Assembly (NCBI GenBank): GCA_036170435.1
Contig: JAVHPF010000071.1
Span: 1 to 33,391, forward strand
Length of the DNA stretch: 33,391 bases
Reading direction: 5' to 3'
DNA from: JAQVPN01 sp036170435
GTDB taxonomy: Bacteria; Patescibacteriota; Gracilibacteria; BD1-5; UBA6164
Below the pieces are notes generated by a model, which worked only from the letters and a program-made list of their open reading frames with translations, was not told the origin of the DNA and ran no database searches. This document shows, piece by piece, positions 1 through 9,669 of the stretch. Position numbers and translations under genes: made by a program. Within the stretch, counting starts at the first letter, position 1, and every line of letters begins with the position of its first letter.

Positions 1-1
1 A

Positions 2-85
2 AAAACATACTACTTTCTAGGTAAAAAATTCCCAATGGGAAGAAAAGAGCCATTTTTATTTGATTTTTTATATTTAAAAGTATAA
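2..85 (+). CDS. C-terminal tail of an unidentified protein (partial)
   Basis: A reading frame is open from the first bases of the window to a TAA stop at 83-85, giving 27 residues that start KTYYFLGKKFPMG. The mixed aromatic and charged composition and the TAA stop fit a real gene end, and it lies on the same strand as the genes that follow. The tail is too short to assign to a family. The 81 nt between it and the next gene hold AT-rich sequence with no clear promoter. The frame could also be open by chance in such AT-rich DNA. Confidence 0.45.
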   Translation, partial: KTYYFLGKKFPMGRKEPFLFDFLYLKV

Positions 86-166
86 TATCTTAGATATTTT
101 ACATGGTAAAAATATATGAATTGCTAAAATTTATTTCATTTTAAATTTTTCTATTTTTATTTTCTA

Positions 167-1132
167 GTGTATTTATCAAAAATTATAAATCTTTTACCAA
201 AGATATCTGTTCATAATTTAAATTTATATGGTATGCCTAATATTTTATTAACAAAAATTTGTAATTTAAGTTGTAGTTATTGTTTTGCATCAAATGTTAA
301 TAATCGATCACAACAAAAAGAACAAGAAATTTCTTTAGAGTTATATATATATTATTTAAAACATTTAAAAATTAATAGTATTAACGAAGTGAGATTGCTT
401 TGATGAGAACCTTTATTACATTCAAAGATTAAACAAATTTTAGATATTTCTTATAGAGGATGATTTCGTATATTAATTTTTTCTAATTTATCCTTTCATT
501 CTGATTATATTTTTAGTATTTTTTGAGAATTTCCTATATCATTTTTTAAAAGTATTACAGTAAATATAAATTTAAATAAACAAGATTTTTACACAGAGAA
601 CCAATTGCTAAATATAAAGAAAAATATATTATATTTAAAATCTTGATGAGCAGATATAGTTATATCAACTATCTTAGAGTATGATATAGATTTTGATTAT
701 ATTTTTTGATTTTCTAGGGAGTTAGGGGTAAAGAGGGTTAAATTTAAACCATTAAATGGAAAAAAATTTCATCAAATTACTTCTAGTAGAAAATATTGAA
801 AATTAGCATATAATATTATAAAAAAATATAATTCTGAATTTCAACTATCTTTTTCTTGTTGATTATCAGAACATATTTTCTTGTTAAAAGAACTAGATAA
901 TATTAAAAATAAATATAAATTTTATATTAAATTTTGATGCTACGCGAACGAATGAAAATATGATATTGATATAAACTGAAATATTTTTAGATGTTTTCCA
1001 TTAGAAAAAATGTATAATGAAATAAATATAAAAGAATATTATAGTTATAATTCAGAAGATATTATTAAACGATTAAAAATTATATTTTCTACAGAAAATA
1101 ATACTTCTAATTGTTTATGAAAAAATGTTTAA
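167..1132 (+). CDS. Radical SAM protein with GGEP motif and SPASM/twitch-like C-terminus
   Basis: This 321-residue protein (UGA = Gly) has the radical SAM cluster motif CNLSCSYC (C32, C36, C39; CX3CX2C), which binds the 4Fe-4S cluster that cleaves S-adenosylmethionine. A GGEP motif follows at about residues 80-84, both of its glycines encoded by TGA. Near the C-terminus, GCYANEGKYDIDINGNIFRC with a Cys at each end looks like a twitch/SPASM auxiliary-cluster segment, as in peptide-modifying and MoaA-like enzymes. The start used is GTG at 167, directly after an in-frame TAG. An ATG at 233 would give a protein 22 residues shorter and is a real alternative. It is the first of a long run of forward genes; substrate unknown. 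Confidence 0.85.
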
Positions 1133-1153
1133 TTAATTTTTAATTTAAAATAT

Positions 1154-2581
1154 ATGTTAAAAAAAAGCTTTATATTTATATTTTTAATGATAATGAATAT
1201 TTTAGATTGACACGCTTGAGAAATTGTTTATGACAATACTAGGTTTGATAAAATTTATAATCAAGCAGAATTTTTTTTAAAGAAATGAAACTATGAAGAA
1301 GCTAAAAAAAGAATGTATTTATATTTAGATGAAACTCATTTTAAATCTTGTGATGGACTAAAGTTATTAGTAGATTTTAATGACGAATTAAAATTAAAAG
1401 ATAAAGAAATATATAAAATTATTTATAATGCATGTGTTGTTTTTAAATCTTGAGATTATAGATGATCATTAAAAGAGTTAAAAAAGGTTACAATAGATGA
1501 TTATAAAGATAATATTTTACTATTTAATATTTATTCTCTTAATTATTATTCTAATATTGAAACCACACATGATATTAATAATAACTATAAAGAAGTTTTA
1601 GTGTATTTAAATAACACTACCTTTTTATCACAAGAATTTCCACTTACCTATTGAATGTGGTCGTGTTATATTTATTATCAAACAAACCAAGTAGATCTAT
1701 ATAATAAAATATATAATCAATATTTATTGAATAATGATTATCTGTATAAAATTATGTATGACTATTATTTTATAAAACTTAATTGAGTCACAGAAGTAAA
1801 ACCTCTGCTTAATGTATTAAAATATCAAAATTTTTCTTCTAGAAACCTGACTGAGGATCAATTTAATATTCATAAATCTATTTATAAAATATTACTTGAT
1901 AAATACATCTCTCTCGATGATAGAGATAATATAGTAAAATATTTATTTCTGTTTCACGAAGTAAATGATGATTTCTGAAAATTATATTCAACAGAACTTT
2001 TAAATTATTTTTTAAAAGCCCCAGATATATCTATTTATAAAAGTGCTATTTTAAATAATGTAGCTTCTTTATCATATAAAGAAGCTACTCAGGAAAAAAA
2101 ATTTCCTATAAAAAAAAGACTTTCAATGTATTATGATTTTATTTCTAGTTTTGTACTTTTACATCAATTTAATGAAAAATCTGATATTTTTGATATTTCT
2201 TTACAATCCGATCTTATTTGAAAACCTTTAAATATAGTATCAAATACATATTCTTGAATATTAAATAACAATGAAGCTGACAAGATTGATTCTGATATGA
2301 AAGATTTACTTATTAAATCGACAAAAAAAATTATTTGATTGCATCAAAATTGAGAAATAAAAATTCTTATTAATCTTTCTTCAGTTTTAAAAACTATTAT
2401 CAAAAATATTCCTGAATTAAAAGAGTATTCATCCTATGATTTTACACTTAATAAAATAGATACAACTCAGTCTTTAAATATAAAAAAATCTGATTGAAAT
2501 AACAATTATATCATTATTTTTATAATCATTAGTATAGTTCTACTTTTTATCGTTATATTTTTTTTAAAAAAGAGATCTTAA
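1154..2581 (+). CDS. Exported, C-terminally membrane-anchored helical protein, possibly TPR-like
   Basis: This 475-residue protein starts at ATG 1154, 21 nt after the preceding radical SAM gene. Residues 1-22 form a Lys-Lys plus hydrophobic segment ending in DGHAGE, typical of a Sec signal peptide. The C-terminus has one strong membrane helix (an Ile/Val/Leu-rich run in the last 30 residues) followed by KKRS, so the bulk should lie outside the membrane with a short cytosolic tail. The N-terminal third contains segments such as FDKIYNQAEFFLKKGNYEEA that look like tetratricopeptide helices. I recognise no catalytic motif. Within the radical SAM block it may be a scaffold, but that is inference from position alone. 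Confidence 0.75.
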
Positions 2582-2642
2582 GGAAATATTTTTATTCATT
2601 ATTAAATATAATATAAACTTTATTATTTTTTTAAAATAAAAT

Positions 2643-3740
2643 ATGAAATTAGTCAACATAAGAAGTAAATTTCAAGAACCACCATTATTAAAAAATTTTG
2701 GTATTTATGATAAAACTGAGTTAAATAAATCAATTATTAATAATCAATTAAAACTGTTGTATTTTCAAACGAGTTCTTTATGTGATTTGTGATGTATATA
2801 TTGCCCTACTAAAAGTTGAAAGAAAAAAAAATGAGAATTAACAAAAGAAGAAAGAGAAAAAGTTTTAGTAGACTTTAAGAAATTATGATGAGAAATAATT
2901 CATTATATATGAGAATGAGAACCTCTAGTAGACCCATTATTTTGGAGTGATTATGATATTATAAAAAAACTATGATTAAAAATTGTTATATTTACTCATT
3001 GATGAAATCTAAATAAAGATACTATCATTAAATTAAATGAAATAGATGCGTCTATAATATTAAAATACCATTCTCATAATGAAATTATTCAGGATTTAAT
3101 GGCGAATAAAAAATGATATGCAAAAAAAAGAGATAATGCGCTTAATTTATTAATAGAATATTGATTTAATAAATGAGATGAAACTCGTTTGGGATTAGAT
3201 ATACTTGTGATGAAACCAAATATTAAAGATATAACTAGATATTGGAAGTATTGTAGAGACAATAATATTTTTCCGATGGTAAAAAAAATTTTCTTTTCTG
3301 AAAAAGCATGATTAGATTCGGTAAAAAAATCCTTAGATGTAGAATCTAATAAATTTAAAGCATTATTTTATGAATTATCTGAAATAGATAGAAGAGAATA
3401 TTGATATTTTTGGATACCATCACCTCCATGGGCAGCTATTAAGTGTAATTATTACTTTTATCATATCTTTGTTACAAATTTATGATTTGTAAGACCTTGT
3501 ATTTGAGTGAATGATATATGAAATATTAGAAAACAACCTCTTGAATATTATCGGAACTCTCCAGAAATGAATAGTATTAAAGGTATTCCAGATAATCCAT
3601 CTTGAAAATGTATTACATGTATTAATAATATAGTTGATAAATGTTATTGATGTCCATGTAGGAAGCTATATAATAATTGAAGTTCAGAAATAGGAGATAT
3701 TTCAAAGTGAGATAATTGTTTTAGTTCTTGTTGATTATAA
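2643..3740 (+). CDS. Radical SAM protein with cysteine-rich SPASM-like C-terminus
   Basis: This 365-residue protein has CDLGCIYC (C47, C51, C54; CX3CX2C) followed by GEGEPLVDP, the radical SAM cluster motif and the GEP SAM-binding motif. The last third is unusually rich in cysteine: KCNYYF, RPCIGVND, GKCITCIN, DKCYGCPCRK and NCFSSCG. This suggests one or two auxiliary iron-sulphur clusters of the SPASM type, which are typical of enzymes that act on peptides or proteins. The start ATG 2643 lies in an A/T-rich context without a Shine-Dalgarno sequence. The next gene starts 11 nt downstream. Substrate unknown. The family call is firm; the auxiliary-cluster count is inference. Confidence 0.88.
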
Positions 3741-3751
3741 AAATAATAAAA

Positions 3752-4510
3752 ATGGAAAAAGGATTATTTATAAGAAATTTAGATAAAAAATACAATTTAG
3801 TAAAAATTGATTATTTATATTTATGAGATGCTGATTGTGATTTTAAATTCATATCATTATTTAATGATAAGGATTTTTTTAAAAAAATAAAAATATATAA
3901 AAAAAAATATGTTTTAGTTACACCTATTTTTTCTCGAGAAAATTATAATAAATTTAAAAATTTATTATATGAAAATAAGGAAGAGTTTTTATTTCTTAAC
4001 TTTGAATTTGTTGTAAATTCATGGGGAATATATTTTTTATTAACAGAGGTGTTCAAAACAAAAATAAAAATTATATGGTGAAAACGGATGTATGTTCAAA
4101 TTAAAGATCCTATGGTTAAAAAAATTGATAATAAATTTAAATGAAATATTAATATTGATTTTGCTTTTTATCAAAAATTTTTTCACAATAATCTTATATG
4201 ATGATTAGAGTTAGTTAATTTAGAAGAGAATTTTTGTATTTATAATTTAAAATTACCTTTCCATTTTTATTATCCAAAAGTTTCTTTCAGCTCAATAAAA
4301 TATTGTTATTCTTGGAATTTATATAAGTGAAATAAGACATTGCAAGTAGTTGATAATTGTGATTGATGTAACGGGAAAAGTATAAAATATTCTTTTGATT
4401 ATCTATGAGATAAAATTACTCATGAATCAAATACTTTTTCTTATAATAATTACTCTATATGAAATATTAATGATAAAGCTTCTAGATTAATTTATAATTA
4501 CTTTGAATAA
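3752..4510 (+). CDS. Peptidase U32-family protein, UbiV-like partner
   Basis: This 252-residue protein follows the UbiV/U32 plan. It has an early YLYLGDADCDF segment, then VLVTPIFSREN and EFVVNSWGIYFLL (compare the 'N-D-x-G' strand of U32 proteins), then GGLELVNLEENF. Next comes LPFHFYYPKVSFSSIKYC and, at the end, a DNCDGC cluster, so three cysteines sit where UbiV binds its 4Fe-4S cluster. In known bacteria UbiU and UbiV form a heterodimer that does O2-independent hydroxylation. Here the next gene is the UbiU-like partner and overlaps this stop codon by one base (TAATG), as expected for a co-translated pair. What the pair hydroxylates, if anything, is unknown; ubiquinone is not implied. Confidence 0.72.
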
Positions 4511-5484
4511 TGTTCCAAATAACAGCACCAGTCGATAGTTTAGATAAAATTAAAGTTTTTGAAAAATTGTGAGTAAGAGATTATTATGCATGATGATGAA
4601 CTTTTCATGATTGGGAAAAAAAATATCAATATATTACATATATAAATTGAAGATCTTCAAAAACTGGGAATTTTCAATCTATACAAGATTTTATAACAGC
4701 TATTAAATATTCTAAAGAGAATAATCTTAATTTAGCATTAACATTTAATAATTTACCTTGAATATCTGATGATAAAATTTTATTTGATGAAATAAAAAAT
4801 ATAAATGAGACTTTAAATCCTACAACAGTAATTGTTTATGATTATTTATCTACTTGATTTATTGATAAATCAAAAACTATTCATATAAGTAACCAGGCAA
4901 CTATTTATGATGAAGATACTTTTAAACATTGGATTTATTTATATCCAAATATAAAGAGAATTATTTTTCCGAGAGATACATTATTAGACTCATTATATTA
5001 TTTTATGTGTGATGAAAAATTAAAAGAAAAAGAAATAGAAATTTTTATAAAAAATCAATGGTGTTATCATGCAAATAATTGTACCTCAATGCATCAATTT
5101 TGAATCGATAGATGAATACCTATCCTTTGTGATAGAGAAAGAAAATTTTTTAGTGAAAATTCTACTATGTCTAAAAAATTACAATTATTATTTGATTCAA
5201 GAAATGATTGTAAAGTATGTTGATTACATAAGGTATTAGAAATGAAAAAAAGAACATGATATAAAAAGGATATTTTTTTAAAAATTGTTTGAAGAACTCT
5301 TGCTATAAATGAAATATCAAAAGATATTTTATTTGTTAAGATAATTATTGCTACTTTGAAATGAATGCCCAATATTTCATATAAAGAGTTTTTTCTTAAT
5401 AATATTAAGCTTCATAAAAAAATATATTGAAATTATTGTAATTACAATAAATGTCAATATAGTCAAGAAATAAATATTAATTAA
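4510..5484 (+). CDS. Peptidase U32-family protein, UbiU-like partner
   Basis: This 324-residue protein starts with FQITAPVDSLDKIKVFEKLG, the usual U32 opening. It continues with a conserved asparagine/arginine segment (INGRSSKTGNF), IHISNQATIYD and IKRIIFPRDTLL, matching 'iHlStQ' and 'RivlsRE' of the family. The signature EIEIFIKNQWCYHANNC is the counterpart of 'EvFvHGalCxxxSGxC'; the Cys spacing here is CX5C rather than the usual CX6C. A later CKVC and a C-terminal CNYNKC complete a cysteine set that could hold a 4Fe-4S cluster. Its ATG overlaps the stop of the UbiV-like gene. U32 proteins act in hydroxylation of quinone precursors or RNA bases; the target here is unknown. Confidence 0.78.
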
Positions 5485-5494
5485 TAACTATTAT

Positions 5495-6637
5495 ATGAAA
5501 ATACAAATATTTGATTATCATAGATACTGTTTAGAATATAAGCTTTTATCAACAAAAATACTTTCATTTTTTAAAATAAATAATATTGAATGTGATATTT
5601 ATGTATGAGAAAGACATTGACTAAATGAAGAATTTATTAATCGATTACATCAAGTTGATTTTATCTTTGTTAATTCATGTATAGGTTGAGATAAAAATAT
5701 TTCTTCTACTTATAATATTATTCATAATATTTTTGAACAAAATAAAAATATAACTATTTTTTTATTTTGATGTACGACTCATACTCATAATTTGAAGTAT
5801 AAAAACAATGAAAAATTGATGATTATTCCATTATGAAAAGAGTATTTAATAGATGAATATTTTAATTTACCAATTAAAATCAAAGATATTTCTGATTTTT
5901 ATATAAATAATTTACTCGATATTTGAAAATGGAGACATCTTCATAGAGAACAAAAATTTTATTATTTAAATATATCAAGATGATGTATACATAATTGTTC
6001 TTTTTGTAATACTAAAAAAGCTATATGATATGTAAAGTCAAAAAACTTGCAATCAATTATAGAAGAAGTGGAAAGTGCATTAAAATTAAATTATAATGAA
6101 ATTGTTATAGTATCAGATGATTTATGAAGCTATTGATTAGATATATGAAGCAATTATATTGAACTTTTAAAGCAAATATTATCAATATCAGAAGATTTTT
6201 TGTTACATATTGATTATATTGAACCTTCAACAGTTATAAATAATTTTGATAATTTTAAGCTTTATTTAAATAGAATTTCTTATATCTGTATTCCGGTTCA
6301 ATCATTTAATGATAGGATTTTATCATTAATGAATAGAAAATATATAAAAAAAGATTATCTAAATGTTATTTTAGAAATAAGAAAAATCAATCCAAATATC
6401 AAACTCTCTAATCATTTAATTTTTGCTTATCCTACAGAAAAAGAGATAGATTTTTTAGATTATTTTAATTACATAAATTTATTTGATATTACTGAACTAA
6501 ATGAATATTCTCATTTTAATAATACTGCTAATAATTTTATTGAAAGTGATTTCATTGATAAAAAAACTTTATTAAAATATAAAATTATATTGATAAAAAA
6601 GAAACTTCAATTTAAAAATAAAATTAAATATATTTAA
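5495..6637 (+). CDS. MiaB/RimO-type radical SAM methylthiotransferase-like protein lacking TRAM
   Basis: This 380-residue protein has the two-part methylthiotransferase plan. The N-terminal UPF0004-like domain carries three cysteines (C12, C62 in VNSCIGG, C93 in LFGCTTH) that bind the second 4Fe-4S cluster. The radical SAM domain has SRGCIHNCSFCNTKKAIGY (C164, C168, C171), then IVIVSDDLGSYGLD, IPVQSFNDRILSLMNRKY and a FAYPTEKEID segment, all at the family's usual places. The protein ends about where a TRAM RNA-binding domain would begin (MiaB and RimO are normally longer), so the usual RNA/protein recognition module is missing. It may methylthiolate a substrate made by this cluster rather than tRNA or ribosomal protein S12; that is inference. 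Confidence 0.85.
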
Positions 6638-6638
6638 T

Positions 6639-7817
6639 ATGATTTCTACTATAACAAATATTATTACGAATAATATAAAATACATTAATTTAATTCCATC
6701 TGAAAATATATTATTAAAATGAGCTATATCAGCATATAACTCTGTTTTTTTTAATAGATATTATTTTCCACCTATAAATTGAGTATATGTATTTCCTGGT
6801 AGAGATTATTTAAAAGAAATAGAAAATTATACTATTGAACTTATAAGAAAAAAAATAAACCAAGAATTTATAGATATTTCTACTAACTCTTGAGTGAATT
6901 GTATGCAGACTGTTTTATTTAGCTTCGTCAAACAATGAGATGTAGTTTTTACTATATCAGTAAAAGATTGATGACATTTTATTACTGACCAAATTATAGA
7001 AAAAATTTGATGACATGTTCTACATATACCATTTATAAAAAATAAATTAGAGATTGATTATGAAAAATTTTCTGATGAAATCAGAAAAAATAATAAGACA
7101 TCTCTTATATATATAGACCAGATGACCTGAATTTATCCTATTTCTTTAAAAAAATTAGATGAATATATTGATACAAGTAAAATAGTTAAATATTATGATG
7201 TTTCCCATAATTTTGCTTTTATTATTTCTTGATTACATAAAAATCCTATTCATGATTGATATACTGCATTTTGAGGAAGTACTCATAAAACGATTCCTTG
7301 ACCTCATAAATGAATTTTTATAACTTGAGATTATCATTTATTTAATATTTATTTAAAAAATATACAAGTTACTGTTTCTCATAAACATTATTCTGATATA
7401 TATGCTTTATGAATGATCTTTGAAGAAATGGATACAAAATGGGAAATCTATACTAGAAATATTATAAAAAATGTAAATACTTTCGCTTTGCAGTTAGATA
7501 AAACTATTTACTGTATACTAAATAATAACAAAATTTTTTCAAAGAATCATCAATTATTAATATATTCTAAAGATAATAATTTATTAAATATTTTTCAAAA
7601 ATTAATTGAAATTTGAATATTGGTTAATTATTTACCATTACCATTTACTTGAAAAATGTGATTAAGATTATGATTCCAGGAAATAACCATATTATGAGCT
7701 TCAAAAGATACTATAAAAGAGTTAGCATATATATTTAACTCAGTATTAATTGAAGACTCTGAGATTCTTAAACAAAAAATAAAAGTTTTAAACTCTCATC
7801 TAAATTATGATATTTAA
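6639..7817 (+). CDS. Serine hydroxymethyltransferase-like PLP enzyme
   Basis: This 392-residue protein shows the SHMT fold landmarks: LIPSENILL (compare 'ASEN'), YYFPPINGVYVFPGRDYLKEIE (compare 'YaeGyPgkRyY'), NSGVNCMQT, KDGGHFITD, then DVSHNF with the PLP-pyridine Asp187 and His190. The Schiff-base lysine Lys217 sits in GGSTHKTIPGPHKGIFIT. SHMT interconverts serine and glycine with folate. This copy is a little shorter than usual and diverged around the folate-binding region (NRYYFPP), so another beta-hydroxy amino acid reaction or an alpha-substituted substrate is possible. It starts 1 nt after the methylthiotransferase-like stop, so co-expression is likely. Whether it is the organism's only SHMT cannot be told from this window. 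Confidence 0.82.
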
Positions 7818-7838
7818 TTTTTTATAAAATATTTTTTC

Positions 7839-7910
7839 TTTAGTACATTTGTTTCTATATTTTGAATATAAATAATTTGATATTTATTTTTATTTTAGTA
7901 CACTTATTTC
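7839..7910. repeat. Direct repeat pair, 17 nt, in the 149-nt gap
   Basis: TTTAGTACATTTGTTTC (7839-7855) recurs as TTTAGTACACTTATTTC (7894-7910), 15 of 17 bases identical, with starts 55 nt apart. Both copies lie in one of the larger gaps in the forward gene run, upstream of the aminotransferase gene and its candidate -10 box. They could be operator sites for a regulator; AT-rich drift could also produce such a pair. Confidence 0.45.
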
Positions 7911-7916
7911 ATATAA

Positions 7917-7944
7917 TTAATTTTTTAAATTATTATTATATAAT
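7917..7944 (+). promoter_or_regulatory. Candidate promoter upstream of the aminotransferase gene
   Basis: A perfect TATAAT (7939-7944) lies 22 nt before the ATG at 7967, with only a weak -35 (TTAATT, 7917-7922, spacer 16). The position after a 149-nt gap suggests an internal promoter of the forward gene run. AT richness makes chance TATAAT boxes common, so support is modest. Confidence 0.35.
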
Positions 7945-7966
7945 GTATAGATATTAAAAATAAAAA

Positions 7967-8848
7967 ATGCAAAATAATATTGTTTATTATAATTGAAAAT
8001 ATTCATATTATAAAAATATTCATATTGGATTATTATCAAATTCACTTAATTTTTGAACTTGAGTATTAGATTCTATTAGATTATATAAAATAAATGGGTC
8101 AATATATTCAATAGGTTTATATTTATATTATGAAAGATTTTTGGCCTCAGTTAATAATTATATTTATGATTTTTATATTGATTATAAAGAGTTTGAAAGT
8201 ATAATAATTAAATTATTAAAATTAAATAAAGACTTAGAAAATCCTTATTTACGATTGTTGATTTTTCAAGGAGATGAAACTTTAGATATGAATAAAAATA
8301 CTTTTAATTTTGCTATTATACCAATTTCTTTAAAAGTACCATATTCAAAATTAAACTGACTTGTTGCCTCAAATTATAGAAATAGTGATGAGATATATAA
8401 ATATAAATTATCATTTTTATATTGAAAAAACTTTTATCAAAATAATTTTGGTAAAAAAACTAGTAATGATGTCTTTATTTTTGTAGACAAAACTTGAAAT
8501 TTACTAGAATGTTTCTCAGAAAATATATTTATTGTTATAAATAATATTATCTATACTCCTCCTACAGAAAATATATTATCGGGGATTAATAGACAAGTTA
8601 TAATTTCATATTTAACTACATGTAATATTAAAGTGAAAGAAGAGTATATTAATTTAAATGAGATATCAGAGATCGATGAAATCTTAATTTGTTGATCAGC
8701 TACTTGATTACGATCTCTTATTAGTATAAATTGAATAAATATTAAATGAAAAAATTATTTTTATTATGATATAATTAATAAATTTTTTCAAGAAAAATTT
8801 ATTAATTATAATAAAATTTGAAATATTATTATAAATAAATTATTATAA
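7967..8848 (+). CDS. Class IV PLP aminotransferase / aminodeoxychorismate-lyase-like protein
   Basis: This 293-residue protein matches the fold-type IV family (IlvE, D-amino acid transaminase, PabC). It opens with VYYNGKYSYYKNIHIGLLSNSLNFGTGVLDSIRLY, matching 'G.......v...d.g..yGdGvfEt.r.y', followed by YLYYERF. Later it has NDVFIFVDKTGNLLECFSENIF, where the SENIF turn is diagnostic, and ILSGINRQVII. The segment VKEEYINLNEISEIDEILICGSATGL matches the end of the family. A lysine in the KLSFLYGKN segment is in the expected place for the PLP lysine. It would transfer amino groups to or from a branched-chain or other 2-oxo acid. Next to the SHMT-like gene it suggests amino-acid-derived chemistry; the exact substrate is unknown. 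Confidence 0.82.
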
Positions 8849-8922
8849 CAATATGGCTGTTTTCTTAATTATGGTATACAAAAAAATATGATGAATATTT
8901 TTTAAATTAACTAATAGTTCAT

Positions 8923-9663
8923 ATGCCAAACTTTGCTTATTTATCAAAATATTGGGATATATATAAATATCCTTGGAGACCAAATGACTTATTTTTAGAA
9001 ATTATAGATAAAAATATTGGTAATAAAAAAAATATAAAAATTCTTATATTATGATCTACGCAAGAGTTTAGATATAAATATCAAAATCATATTATAACTC
9101 TATGTGATGTATCAAATGAAATGGTTATAAGTAACGATGTATGAAATAGAAACGAAATTATTTGGAATAAAGATTGGTTTGAATTAGAAAAATGAAATTT
9201 TGATCTCATATTATGAGACCTTGTTCTATTAATGTTTGAATTTGAACAAAAAAAAATATTAATAGAACAACTTTTAAAAAATATACATGGAAGTGGAGGT
9301 ATTATTTTAAGATGTGTAGTAAAAAAGAATAATATTTTTATTAAAGATATTACACATATTTTAACTAAAATACATTCATATTCATCTATAAATGATTTTT
9401 TTAATTATATATCATTTGAATTAGTAAATTGATTTTGATTTTCATGACACAATATATATAATATATTGTGTACTTATTCTAAAAAATTAGGTAATATTTT
9501 TAAAGATACTTTTTTAAAATTTACACCCTATAATAATTCAAAAAAATATTGTTTGTCTTCTCAACAACTTATTTTTATTTTGAATCATTATGATGGAAAA
9601 ATTTTATCCAAGATTTCTCATCTATGTATTGAGGAATTTATTATTTATATTAAGAAAATATAA
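8923..9663 (+). CDS. Class I SAM-dependent methyltransferase-like protein
   Basis: This 246-residue protein has a Rossmann methyltransferase pattern. KNIKILILGSTQEFRYKY is a degenerate glycine-rich SAM loop, followed by ITLCDVSNEM with the acidic residue that holds the SAM ribose. Next are NFDLILGDLVLLM (motif II region) and NIHGSGGIILR (the strand after the 'pGG' turn). The C-terminal half is diverged and I recognise no substrate domain. An in-frame TAA at 8908 limits the start, so ATG 8923 is the best choice. The next gene follows after 6 nt. Target unknown; O-, N- or C-methylation is not decided by the sequence. Confidence 0.75.
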
Positions 9664-9669
9664 AATATT

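Noticed and set aside
5094..5372. 92-codon minus-strand frame opposite the UbiU-like gene
   Set aside because: Lies wholly inside a well supported U32 gene and has no motif; a shadow frame.
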